DNA of 64,000 bases, taken from Gadus chalcogrammus (Eukaryota; Chordata; Actinopteri; Gadiformes; Gadidae). Under the pieces are notes generated by a model that worked only from the letters and a program-made list of their open reading frames with translations, ran no database searches and was not told the origin of the DNA. Both the position numbers and the translations under genes were made by a program. Positions 39,399-56,565 of the stretch are shown piece by piece (position 1 is the first letter of the stretch; every line of letters starts with the position of its first letter). Where the stretch lies: contig NC_079420.1 of NCBI RefSeq assembly GCF_026213295.1, forward strand, positions 9,459,182 through 9,523,181, in the 5' to 3' direction.

Positions 39399-39535
39399 TT
39401 TTGCTGACTGGTGTTTCTATTCTTTGAGGCAATGAAGCAATGTGTCTTCTGAGCCGAGTTTCGAATCAATCATCGTGATTTGTGTTTGGCTGAGGTAAAA
39501 CTGAACTGAGGAATCACATATATAACAGATAACAA

Positions 39536-39654
<119 letters not shown>

Positions 39655-41837
39655 CACAGACCTTTATCTTGTGATAAGTCAGGACTTGTTAAACACTGGC
39701 ATCTCAGATACCTTATCTGACCTCGAAGACACAGGATTAATTTGTCTTGATCCTAGTGGTCGAAAGGATTGAGGTTCTGGGGATGCGGTTGAAGCGGTGG
39801 GCTGATGCAGGAAGGATCGCCAACACACAATGTAAACAACATGACACACAACATCGAGGCTGACGCACACAGCGGCAGAACACATCTCTAGCTAATGATA
39901 AGAGACAACCGGGGAATGCTGTAAAACATAATACAAATTGCTCAGTGAGGACAACCGTTGAAGTATCAGTTGATGCAGGCTCCAACGGAAAATAAGTTCG
40001 GAATTGCCCATGAGGTTTGGCCACAGAGAAAAATGAAAGCAGAAAGTGATGTGAGAAACAGACAGAATGAGGAGGAAGGACACTTGTTTAGTAAACCATG
40101 TGTAATATCTGTGCCTCGATGGCTTTAGCACTAAGTTATATTTATTATGTTTACCAAGCACACACATTTCTTTACGTTCACATTTCCGTTCCATAATCTC
40201 GTTTGAACACCTCCTCAAATGCTGCGAATAGATTAATATGATTTTGCTCTGCTTAGCTACATTACAACCCAGTTGACCCCACGTCCTCTGTTACTCCTAT
40301 TAACTTTACCGCACTCGCAACGCTTGATTTGAGAGGTGATCTCTCTGTAGAGGAAACACGCTATCCTGGGGAAAAACAAACCATTTATCAAAAGCCTAAC
40401 CACACGACGAGACACACATCCCACTTCAAGGGAACGTCTCCGCACACACTCATCACATCACCAAATTAAAAGCACACAATGCAAGGCACATCGCAGACGA
40501 CGGCTGACGACGTGGACAGTGCCGTCGATTCTGTTCTTGGAGGTAAACCTTTCCCTGCCGTCCCCTTTGCCTTTCCGCTGTCAGAGCCGTCAATCTGTTG
40601 GGCCCTAATGGAGAGTATAGTGCGCCCTGTCACATGCTCATCGAGAACATTAGGCAGTGGATCAAATAGAGCGAGGCCGCAAACAGGACGGCAAAGAACA
40701 GTAAAAGGCAGCCGTCACTAGAGGACATCAGGCAGCACAAGATGACAGAGAGCAAACCTGAGAGCCCGATGCCTCTTGTAAAATAGACAGGGAACAATGG
40801 AGATGCAGACGCAAGTCAAGCAATGTCAGGATTTCTTGTGTTTTTTCGCATAAATAGGGAGAATGGATGTTGCATCATTTAAATTAATTTGGTATAAAGG
40901 CACTTGTTGCCAATATGCAACAAACATAATGAATTATAGTAAAAGGAATAATTAAAAAAGGAAGAACAGAGTTGGAGAAAGAAGTCAAATAAGAGAAGAT
41001 GAAGAAGAGGAGAAGAAAGTGGAGGAAGATTTAATTTAATAATAACGGTAATAAAATGTTTTAATTAATTCTGATTGTGAAGCATGTTGAATCTGCTCTT
41101 TGGAAAAGTGGCTCGAACATAACGTTAACCAAGATGAACGAAAATCCATCTCTCTCTTTAGGTGACAGATACAATATGGTGAATATATGAGTTAAAATTG
41201 AATTACAAAGACACATTATAGGCCTATTTAAAGAAAAGAGAATAAGCCCGTGAAAAAGGTATGCCAATATTGAAAGATTATATGATTTATTCTACAGTTT
41301 AAAATATACTGTAAAAGAAATCAAGAGTAGTGCTTCGAAAAATAAATATTCCCGATTGTAAATCTTTTAGAGTGGCTAGACCGCATTCTCTAGAGCCACA
41401 AGCTTCAAGGGCCCACCGTGCATGAAAAGGACCGAGCCGAGGCAAGATGACTGGCAGCTCCCAGTGCCGACATGGTGTTCACAGCCACCCTGTAGACCTG
41501 GGAGTGGAGGCAGAGACACAGATGGGGGCACAGTGAGGCACGCTATTCCACAACATGGATGCCACCATAAAAACAACAATCATGCCCGGCGAAAGCCTAT
41601 AAGCCCAGACTAGCATAGTGTGCGTGTGCGTGTGCGTGTGTGTGTGTGTCTGCGCATTTGTGTAGTCAGACTCAAGTTCGATCTGTATTTTTCCATTTCC
41701 CCCTTGTTAACATTTAGTTTTATTATCTCATCTGTTGGTTCATTATCTCCACTCTTGGTTCATCAGTGGTGTTGTGTGTTATATGTATGTATCTACTCAT
41801 GCATGTTTATATGTATGCATGTAGGTATGCATGTACA
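39655..41837. other. Noncoding DNA
   Basis: No gene is supported. A short TGTGCG/TG run is at 41619-41651. Bases 40930-41020 are purine-rich (GAAGAAGAGGAG). Bases 40480-40740 are GC-richer with an 80-codon chance frame. Confidence 0.4.
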
Positions 41838-41894
41838 GTATGTATGTATGTATGTATGTATGTATGTATGTATGTATGTATGTATGTATGTATG

Positions 41895-41924
<30 letters not shown>
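41838..41924. repeat. (TATG)n microsatellite, about 21 units
   Basis: A pure tetranucleotide array. The flanks carry further TATGTATG variants, both upstream (41783-41837) and downstream (41925-41960). All frames read Met-Tyr-Val-Cys. Confidence 0.96.
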
Positions 41925-41925
<1 letters not shown>

Positions 41926-41960
41926 GTTTATATGTATGCATTTATGTTTGTATGTATGTT

Positions 41961-44047
41961 GATAGATGGATGATAACTACTCAAATAGATCAGTCAGTCA
42001 GATAGATAAAGATAGATCCATAGCAACGTGGTTTTAAGTCTGTCGCTAAAGGAGCATGACTGGGGAAAGGGAGAGGGAGATGTATGTTTGTACTAACTGT
42101 AGCTCACATCTTAACAATGCAAAGAGCGACACGTGTGTCTGCGCTATCTCACGTGCACACGGCAGGGCACCTCAGATTGTCCTTCGGCCCAGTCCAGCTG
42201 AGACCTAACAAAGTGCGAACGCTACATGTTAGAAATTTTTTTAAAACGGGTGAGCACCACAACAAATCAAGCTGTTTCCTTCGCTTCCTAAAGTGTGTGG
42301 GCTCTTTGAACATCATCTGTCTCCATGGTGGACGTCCTGTGTCCCTGCTGTCTTCCCATAATGCAAGGTTCTAAAGTGGCCAGTAATGACCGGCTGCCAC
42401 GTTTTCCTTCCATCACTGCGTTCCTGTTCTTGACGTGGATACCAATTTCCCTTCCCTTCCCTGTCGCACACTCGGGGGGGGGGGGGGGCACTGTTCTCGA
42501 TAGAAATGTTACAAAAACGTCCACCAACATTCGGCAGAGAACAAACTAGTTGTGACTAGTGGCTTATGAACATCATGATTGACGTAACATGATGTTATGT
42601 CAGTAACCACACACGTTTTCAACCAGTGATGATCTAGAGCCGAGCTACTGGGGAAGGACCTGATTAATAATCCGGTCTCCAAGCAACAGTACAACTATTC
42701 ATGGTCTGACAGGGGAAATAACGAAGTCTGCAGACATTAGTTGACTTTGTCTCTAATCTATTCATCAACTTAGTATTTAGATGAAGGCTAACGACTTTTC
42801 TGTTCAACCACAAAAGTAATCCTTGTGAGTCAATTGATAATATGGGTTGACGTAGGCGTTTGTATGTTGGAGTGTGTGAGTATAGCGAAGGCTAGAGTAC
42901 GGAGGAGAGGGCTTGAGTTGAACCAACGTGGCGTGAAGAGGAATGAGGCACTGACGCTGTTAACTGTGTTCAGACCACGGCGACCCCTTCAACCATCAAA
43001 GATCAAGCTTTATGCAGTATATTCCCGGAGAAAGAAGAGGCAACACAAGTGGTTTGCGACGGATGATTTGCATGCAGCAGCAGGTCTCGGCACAAACACA
43101 TGTACATTTGGTTCCAGGCCATCGGTTCTTATGTTCCCGTGTAGACATCGTGACCTTACGTAATCTGCACACTCTCTCTCTCTCGTGTCTGTTTTGAATG
43201 TAATGTTGCTGTGGCCTGTTGCCACTCGTTCGATGTGGCTTACTGTCTGAGTGATTTGCCCATTTATTCTTCTGATGTGCATCGATTTCCGCCCCGACTG
43301 CTCACAGTGCTCCCTTCTCCAGGCTCGTCCCTGGGACACATTCCTAGATTAGTGCTCTCTCGTGTCATATCAACACACATGGCTACATACAAAACACACA
43401 GATGGCTCCTCTGGTGTTGGCCCTCCGGTGCTGTAGTGTGTCTCTCCAGACACTTTGTTAAGGCATCGTTCGGCTGATTTAAGATAGGAAGGAACTCCGT
43501 TAATCAAACGGGTTTGCACATTGCTGATTTATCAGCGATCTGATATCTGTTTTAAGATAGATAATTAGTGTGAGAGTTGGATCAGATTAGAACATTAATT
43601 ATTGGTGCTTGGTGTTTTCAGTTTATAACTGGAATGGAAGCGTGTGTAGATACTATATGAATAGAACACATCACAGCCACATTTTCAATTGTATTATCGT
43701 GTTCCCGCACTGCCAGGTATTGTGTTAGTGTCCAACAGTATCTATGCTGACCTTCTGAAAGGATAACTTGCTTTAATACTAGCTCAGCCTCAGTATCTTT
43801 CCTGAAAACAAGCTCATCCAAACACAGCAATGTGAATACTTTATCCATTTCATTCATTTGGTTTGGGGTGGCACATGCCCCTGTAAAAAGCTGTCTAAGC
43901 CTCCCAGTATTGGGCCACCTACAGCACAGGTTGAAGACATAAGTTCAAAAACATGTTGTGAAGGGGCAGAAAGTAGGTGGCTGCAGACTTTGAGGTGTAG
44001 GATGACAGGGAGCAGTGCTGAACACTCTGACAGCTTGAAGACAAAAA
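41961..44047. other. Noncoding DNA
   Basis: No gene seen. It includes a 15-base G run at 42474-42488. Frames on both strands at 43010-43480 overlap one another without domains and are chance. Confidence 0.4.
42474..42488. repeat. Poly-G tract, 15 bases
   Basis: Uninterrupted G run. Confidence 0.9.
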
Positions 44048-44180
44048 ACATTTACATTTCACTTTTATCCAAAGCGATTTACAATAAGCACATTTGTCAG
44101 AAGAGAAACAACCATATATAACTGTACAGTAAGGATATTCATAGAACCAAGTGCAACACACTTACAATTGTTAGATTAAC
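44048..44180 (-). mobile_element. Dispersed repeat copy B (SINE/LINE-tail family)
   Basis: It shares CATTTACATTT, TTTTATCCAAAGCGA, TTACAATAAG, ACATTTGTCAGAAGA, TGTACAGTAAGGAT and ATAGAACCAAGTGC with copies A and C. It lies in inverted orientation to copy C, about 1.3 kb away. Confidence 0.82.
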
Positions 44181-45188
44181 TCCTTCCCTGTATGATACAA
44201 CACAAGATCAGTTTTCAACGGTAGCGTTGACAATGTATTACTATGGAGTTTAGAGTTATAGCCCAACATAGCGTGGATGCTAACTTGGGTGTAGCGGACA
44301 GCTTGGATTGTCCACCAGTGACGCTGCGCTCAACTATCAAACTATATTGTCCCTGGTTTGGCTGACCTGTTGAGTCACATCCAAGCAATAAGATTGAAGT
44401 TTTCTTGATGATCTAAAATCAACCACTTTCTTCATTTCTTAAGCTTGATACATGTTTAGGGAGTTTGAAGCGCTGCATTCCCATGGCTATGTTAGATGGC
44501 ATCATCCATGATGATGTACAGAGTGAATCTGCAGGGTCGGGGGGGGGGGGGGGGGGGGGCTGGTAGTTGTGAGCAGGCAGTGCTCTGAGCAAATGCTGAA
44601 CCAGTTTCATCCAAAACAAGTGTTTTGGGTGAAATTTGGGTGGACTCTTACTATTTTAACTTTTTATTGGGGTCGATAACTCTCAACGCCACACCTATCA
44701 CACATTTGGACGTTGCTATGACAGGTTTTTTCAGAGGCTGAAGGAGGAACGTGGGTGGACTTTAGGCTCAGACTGGTGTATGGAAATAACCGTGTGACGT
44801 AATGAGGAGAAATACAGTGCCATGGACGATAAGGGGTACGATTCCCCTGTCACGCTGGGTAATTGGAGGATTTAGGATGAGAAAATAGGTGATCTTTAAA
44901 AGCCCTTCATATTAAATGTGAGCAAATAGATATATATTTTTGCACTTTTAAGTTAGCACCTTAAATGGCATTAAGAGTGTGTTGAATGCTTTGAGGTGCA
45001 GACATATTTGAGGTTTGACAAAATAATTGGGAATATGGTTGAAATGTGTATCTATATTTGCAAGCAATATTTATTATCTACACACGTCTCTTTTTGCTAT
45101 TTAAATATTAATGAGGCATTTAAGTAAATGATTCCTTCATTGGACCAGCAGGTCCCTTCCTTTTGTCAATAATGTATTGACAAATGGA
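44181..45188. other. Noncoding DNA with a 21-base poly-G
   Basis: No gene seen. A G homopolymer sits at 44539-44559. Confidence 0.4.
44539..44559. repeat. Poly-G tract, 21 bases
   Basis: Uninterrupted G run. Confidence 0.9.
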
Positions 45189-45211
45189 ACACAACTCCCT
45201 AGGAGTTGTGT
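45189..45211. repeat. 23-bp near-perfect palindrome
   Basis: ACACAACTCC and GGAGTTGTGT-like arms flank CCTAGG. It lies 32 bp upstream of a GGCTGCGTTCCATTA motif at about 45243 that resembles the left end of the MITE at 45868, so it may belong to a related fragment. Confidence 0.7.
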
Positions 45212-45510
45212 AGACAAATCTCTTCCCCACCCCCTAGGCATCGGCTGCGTTCCATTAGTCGTTCAACATACTTTTGTTGACTTCCCAATGGCACTTGCCC
45301 TCCAGGGAATCCAAGAGCCAACATAAGTGTCATTCCATTCATCTGAAAATCTGAAGTGAACTCGGTGAGGTCGACCCCTTGGAGGGCTGAAGGAGTGAGA
45401 CAACACAAATGGTCGCTCTATAGGTGTCTATCCCCCAGAGTTTACTGTAGTTATGCAATTGGTGCCAGAAAACACATCCATGGTGAGTTGGCAGTGACGT
45501 ACGCTAAACT

Positions 45511-45640
45511 CTTGGTGCTTTCCACTTGGTTCTATCATGAACATCCTTACTGTACCGACAGCGATATATTGTTTCTCTTTCTTCTGACAAATGTACTAAT
45601 TGTAAGATGCTTTGGATAAAAGCGTCTGCTAAATGTAAAA
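45511..45640 (+). mobile_element. Dispersed repeat copy C (SINE/LINE-tail family)
   Basis: Reads GCACTTGGTTCTAT-like (here with a changed first part), ATCCTTACTGTACCGACAGC, TTCTTCTGACAAATGTACT, then GCTTTGGATAAAAGCGTCTG and CTAAATGTAAAATG. In this orientation it ends in the retroposon-type tail, so this is probably the sense strand. Confidence 0.82.
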
Positions 45641-45867
45641 TGAACACACTGATCAAGGCAAAGTGTTTCTTCAACAATACTTGCAATGCCAACATGTCGT
45701 CAGCACACAAACATATTTTCCTTTATTGAACTCATTTGTTACATTGCTAAACTTGCATAGCTCTACAAATGAGTCTGCAGGGATTTCTGAGGATTGGTAA
45801 AAAGTGGTCAACTAATTAGCCTACAAGTGGCGGTCAATCCACGATAGATTAGGCTGGAAGTGTACAA

Positions 45868-46004
45868 GGGCTGCGTTCCATTTAATTCTCCCACCCACTT
45901 TCACTCAGCTCCTCAAGTGGCCAACGTGCAAGGCATGCTATTGCGTAATACAGAGGGTAGAGGGGGAATTGAGGCTAAGTGGAACTACTAATGAAACACA
46001 GCCC
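45868..46004. mobile_element. Small MITE with terminal inverted repeats
   Basis: The left end GGGCTGCGTTCCATTTA and the reverse complement of the right end (GGGCTGTGTTTCATTAG) form imperfect terminal inverted repeats around a 137-bp element with no coding capacity. The target-site duplication is not clear, so the superfamily is open. Confidence 0.6.
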
Positions 46005-46330
46005 TCCTGTTAGGTCGTTAGCCACCCCACCTCTGCCTCCAACACCCCTCCGTGCAGCATCCATCCATGTAGTCCATGAAGGGTTGGATTACCTCAGAAA
46101 TGTCAGGAATAACGTTTAAACCAGTCATTCTTTAGTGTTAATAAAAATAATAATGTCTTTTTTTTTCTTGTTGATGGCTAGAATATTACTAGCATATTTT
46201 GACATGACGTACATGCAATTTGATTCTATTCAGGTGATGACATTTAATTAAAGTATTAAATTAATGAAGTTGTTACAATTCCAGTGTTTTTATTGACATG
46301 CTAACAGTCAGCTAGGCATTGCATGTGTCT

Positions 46331-46363
46331 GGGGGTGGGGGGGGGGGGGGGGGGGTGGGGGGG
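46331..46363. repeat. G-rich tract
   Basis: 33 bases of G with two T interruptions, a strong candidate for G-quadruplex formation on the plus strand. Confidence 0.9.
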
Positions 46364-46470
46364 TAATGCTAATCCTTAAGCTTACTAATGTCTGCAGGAA
46401 AATGACCTTCCCTCACATCCAGTGGGCACGGCATTTAATTGACATTTTGCTATGAGGGATTTATCGAACA

Positions 46471-47720
<1,250 letters not shown>

Positions 47721-48234
47721 GGCCCCGTTTACACGAAGGGAAAACGCAGATATTTTCACACGGTTTGGCCTCTCATTTACACGAAAACTCAGTTTTTGTC
47801 ACAGAAAACGATCATTTCTAAAAACTCCAGCCGAAGTGGAGATTTCTGAAAACGCCGGTTATGTGTTGTTGTTTCAACGGGTAGAAACGGGGTTTTAGGT
47901 TCTGAAACGTCACATTATGCGCCAGGAAATGCTTAACGTCATATGAGCGCCCTATGAATACAGTTTGCTTGTTACAGGAAGACGCTCGTGTTATTAGTTG
48001 TTGTTGATTCTGATGATTCTGATTGGCTTGCATGGCTTTATCCTTCTCCCTACACTGCCGCCCATAGGTTTGGCATAGTTATAATGTCCCAACGGCGTAT
48101 TTATCCGTTTTGATGTAAACGACAACTTTTTTGAAAACGATGTTGTGTGCACAATGTTATTTTTGAAAACGGAGGGGGGGAAATATTCGTTTCTATAAAT
48201 ACCCTGCTACGTATAAACGTGGCCTAAATGTTGG
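47721..48234. mobile_element. PIF/Harbinger-like nonautonomous DNA transposon
   Basis: The left end GGCCCCGTTTACACG and the reverse complement of the right end (GGCCACGTTTATACG) are terminal inverted repeats. The flanks show a TAA at 47718-47720 and a TAA at 48235-48237, a 3-bp target-site duplication of the kind used by PIF/Harbinger elements. The ends are rich in AAAACG and GAAAACG phrases on both sides. It is 514 bp with no transposase frame. Confidence 0.75.
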
Positions 48235-48464
48235 CTGTGCTGGTCGGTTCAGCTCAATCATTATTGAGCCCAATTCAACCAGCCCCCAGAAGTAATTTAA
48301 TATTCAGTTAGTGCGCTTATAAAGTAAATTAACGTCCATGTAGACCCAGCTATGCTCATGTGTGGATGTTGCTGAGGTGGTTGTAGTATTGGACAATACC
48401 GAACCAGGCTGTTGTACTAAATGTACTCGAATGCGAAGCGGCAGCATGCATTACCTAAATGTGT

Positions 48465-48540
48465 TTTGTTTTACTATGTGTTTTGTGTTTTGTGTGTTTT
48501 GTTTTACTATGATAAGTGTTTTGTTTTACTATGATAGAAA
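48465..48540. repeat. Short TTTGTTTTACTATG tandem
   Basis: Three copies of GTTTTACTATG at about 48468, 48501 and 48524, separated by TGTTTTGTG runs. Confidence 0.8.
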
Positions 48541-48880
48541 AAAACTATATTTTGACAATTTTCCCTTTGTTTAGTGAAGCATAATTGCAACTGTTTTTCA
48601 TAGGCCAACTGCATTTTTTTAAACAAGCAACTTTAATTCCTGTGTCTTTTGTTTGTGTCGATGAGCATCTGCGGTTTTAAGCATTAGCAATCGATGTGTG
48701 TGTGGGAGTGGGTGTGAGCTGGTGGATATTTATGTGCTTCTTAATGAAGGGTATTCAAGTTGTGCAGTGAACTGAGACAGATCAGCGTGGATATCATCTC
48801 TCCCAAACAAGGTGGGTCAACCGGGTTCTTATTTCATTGCAAACAGTGAAATATTATCCAGGTTTCTATTCGTTCCGGAT

Positions 48881-48944
48881 CCTTCCGGGACACGATCCGG
48901 AACCTTCCGTACCCTTCCGGGACACGATCCGGAACCTTCCGTAC
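48881..48944. repeat. 32-bp tandem duplication
   Basis: CCTTCCGGGACACGATCCGG occurs at 48881 and 48913, and each copy continues with AACCTTCCGTAC. The copies are nearly identical, so the duplication is recent. Confidence 0.92.
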
Positions 48945-53319
<4,375 letters not shown>

Positions 53320-53425
53320 ATTGCAGCTTAAGTGTTCGATCCTGCTTCCTAGTGGCTATGTGAGGGTAATGCAGCTTGTGTGTTCGATCCTGCTTCCTAA
53401 TGGCTATGCAGCTTATGTGCTTAAA
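53320..53425 (+). repeat. Short tandem duplication, 48-bp period
   Basis: GCAGCTT is followed by GTGTTCGATCCTGCTTCCTA in two copies, starting at 53323 and 53371, with a partial third copy at 53409. Both full copies contain GTTCGATCC, which resembles a tRNA box B, but no tRNA fold is present. Confidence 0.85.
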
Positions 53426-55159
53426 ATACGTAACAGGAGGAACGATGTTACATCAAGAGATCTATTGTCTCTTTCAAATGAACACCTTAACTCTCGAGAT
53501 GCATATTTCCTTAGAGTAAATGAGCCAGACGGCAACACTGAACGATAAAAAAACAATATATTTATGCTACTCTTGGTAAAGTAATCAAAGTTTACATAGA
53601 TACTCAAGCAAAAATGCAATACATTTGAATAACTCACTCTTGTTGTAGTTGGAATCTTTACATTCCAACGCTTCTCCAGAGGAGCATTAGTGCAACACTT
53701 CTCAATGGCGGAGGAATTTAGAAAGGTAGAGAGAAGAGAGGGAAGGGGGATTTGTTCTCAGTTGTTTATGTTCAAAATCGTAATCTCTTCTGCTTGAGCT
53801 TTATACAATCCTCAATTCGTACTGACAACATCTTTAATGAGGTTAGAAAAGTATAGTCCACATTCTTAACAACAGTATACTTACAGTTTTCCCAACTCTC
53901 TCTAAATGATCTTACAAAATAAATCGGGTTTTATGTTTACGATATAATCTCTTAAAGTGTAGTTAGGCCTTCCATTGGTGATTGTATTTTACATTTTTTG
54001 TCTCATTTGTATTGGATTATAACTGAAATCCTGTCATCGAAGGTATATAAGCTGCTGCCTTTTGTGGAGCCCTTGCTCGTTCGGCTAATCTTTGTCTGAC
54101 AGCTTCGGCGAAGAGCTACTCTGTGGATATCTCTTCTTCCCTTTTCAAATTCTTAGCAATAGATATTTTTCACCACGTGTGGTGGTAGTCTTTTATCCGA
54201 TGTTCCTCTTGAGAAACATTAATTGGGTGACATTATAAAAAAGTATTTGCACTCAACCATAAAGAGGGAGAATGGCACAGCTCCAAAATATAGTAAACAT
54301 TAATTAGAACGGAAAGATGGACTGATAAGGGGGTGAAATGACACCTGTTTACTCTGTATTAAGTATGATCTATAATTAAAGGCTTGAGGGAATCAGCAGG
54401 TGTGTTTCTCTGGTTGAAAGCGTGATTGTATCAACCGTTCTGGACGGATCAATTGTGAGTTTTTGTTGACCCAGTTATTTTTAGTGTTAGACTTTCTTGC
54501 CATTTCATCCGCAAGCTGCATCTTTTTTTTTTATCAACCACCCCTTGTCTTTATATCGTATATCGTACATTTGTATTGTTTGCAACCTGACAGATGTACA
54601 AAGTGTGGTGCCGCCCTGTCAAGATTCTACCAGCGCTTAACCAAAACAGGAAAGAACACGGACAAGAGCTTGGGGGGGATGAACGGGGGGCTTGTTGATG
54701 ACGGCTGAAGCACTTGCTAAAGTCTGAGACTGAGCGCGTGGGAGGTAACGGAGCGCTGTCATCGCCGGAGAAAGTCGTCCGATAAACACGGCGGTAACTG
54801 TCAGCCTGAACAACAGTGTTTAAGTAAACACAGAACACAGAGTCAGAGTACGGTCCGTGCCACATGCGGTGCCCAGCCAGACACGCTTTACCTCTCACTT
54901 ACACAATTCTATCGCATCACTCTGCAAAGGTAGGAACGTTTTGTTTGTGTTGTTGACAAAGCTGATGGCATGAGTCCGGGGTGCGTCTCGAGGAAAATAA
55001 ACAGTTTGAAAAAGGAAACGTGTCGGATGGAGATTGTATGAACAAAAGAACCGTGGAGGTATGAATCACAGATTTGTGTTTCATTGGCACATAAGCTTTC
55101 CGTTGAACAGTATAATACAAATAACAAAATAATCGACTTGGCTTGGTCCTGTAAACGCT
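53426..55159. other. Noncoding DNA
   Basis: No gene seen. Short frames at 54463-54898 lie on opposite strands and have no domain. Confidence 0.4.
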
Positions 55160-55375
55160 CTAAAATAGCATTTATGTAGCGCCTTTCTAACCAGTTGCCA
55201 TTCAAAGCCCCCATATTGCCACACATTCACACCGACGGCATGCAGAGTCAACCATGCAAGGTGACAGCCAGCTCGTCGGGAGCAGTTAGGGTTAGGGCCT
55301 TGTTCAGAGACACCTCGACGCACTGCTAGGAGGAGATGGGCTTCGAACTACCTTTCCGGTTAACAGTAAACACTA
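55160..55375 (-). mobile_element. tRNA-derived SINE (copy 2)
   Basis: Read on the minus strand it has AGTTCGAAGCCC (box B-like), TCGAGGTGTCTCTGAACAAG, CCCTAACTGCTCCCGACGAG and CTGGCTGTCACCTTGCATGG, which match the core of the SINE at 2875-3112. The 3' end differs: it has AAAGGCGCTACATAAATGC, an L2-like tail, in place of the GCTTTGGATAAAA tail of copy 1. It is a diverged, older copy. Confidence 0.82.
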
Positions 55376-56299
55376 TCTGGAACTATCTAACCTCTTGTTG
55401 ACAGCAGTCAGCATTACCAAAGACCACAAAAAAAATTTGCAGCATTAAATTGAGCCATTCAATATGTTTCCATTCAGACTCTTAAGGATATGGGAAAGGT
55501 GTAAAGGCTCTAACATTTTAACTTCTGAGATATGAAAGTAAATGCAATGTAAAGAATCTCAGGGGAAACTCAATAATATGTAGTATTGATTTAATAATAC
55601 AAAGTGCCATTCAGTGGACACTTTCCTTCAAAAACTGCATGTATACATTTCTGAGCATAAGTTGTCCAAGTGTGGAACCAAAACGAATTGCGCTACATCT
55701 TACTAACAGGTTTTGTGAAAGGAATATGTGTGCGTTTATTTGTACAGCACAAAGCAAAGAAGCGCACAGTGTCCACGAGCTAATGTGATCATATCCCTTA
55801 CAGCTTCACGCTTTATGTTAATGTATCCTCTAATCGTCTTCATCAGCAGCTTTTTAATTAGAGGCCCTAAGTACTACTGTATTCCACACTCTGGAGAGAG
55901 TGAGGAAGATGAGTCGGACAAGAGAGAAATTGCAATTTTCAATCTGTCGTATTTATGAGGTGTGAGTTCCCTATAAACACTCCCGCCAAATGTCTTACTA
56001 ATCAGCAACACGGAGCCCGAGAGTGGTACATTCATCCTCAGGGGGAAGGCTGAACCGGGGCATGCCTGCTCTGACCCTGGGAGATTTGTCAAACACACTC
56101 AGATCTGACCATTTGCCAGGGGGTAGTATGTAGTGCGAACAGTCACCTAGAGGCAATCGTGACCTTTCGCCATTTCTTTTTTCGTTATTGTTTTTCCTTC
56201 ACACGCCCCCGCGTGGTAATCCGGGGCGCACCCAGCGACCCGTGGCCACTGCGCTGCTGCTGATCTGCCCTGTTTGTCAGGAGAGCTGGAGGGTGTCAC
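55376..56299. other. Noncoding DNA
   Basis: No gene or clear repeat seen. Confidence 0.4.
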
Positions 56300-56565
56300 T
56301 ATACAGTGTAGAGTCTACGCTGTATGGACTCTGTCTATTATATAGCCAGAGGATCTATACTATAAAGAAAGTATCTTTACATAGTAGAGTCTATAATGAA
56401 TAGAGATCCTATGTAGAATGAGGATCTATCTATCAATATAGTCAGAGGATCTCTATACATTAAAGTCTATAATGTATAGTATAAAGATATATAGAGCATC
56501 TGTACTATAGACAGAGAATCACTATAGTAAAGAGATATATAGTATCTATACTATGGACAGTACAG
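56300..56565. repeat. Degenerate tandem repeat, about 48-bp period
   Basis: The region is made of TATAGA, AGATATATAG, AGAGGATC and CTATACTAT phrases. AGATATATAG recurs 48 bp apart at 56485 and 56533. Many self-complementary CTATAG-type motifs could form hairpins. Confidence 0.7.
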
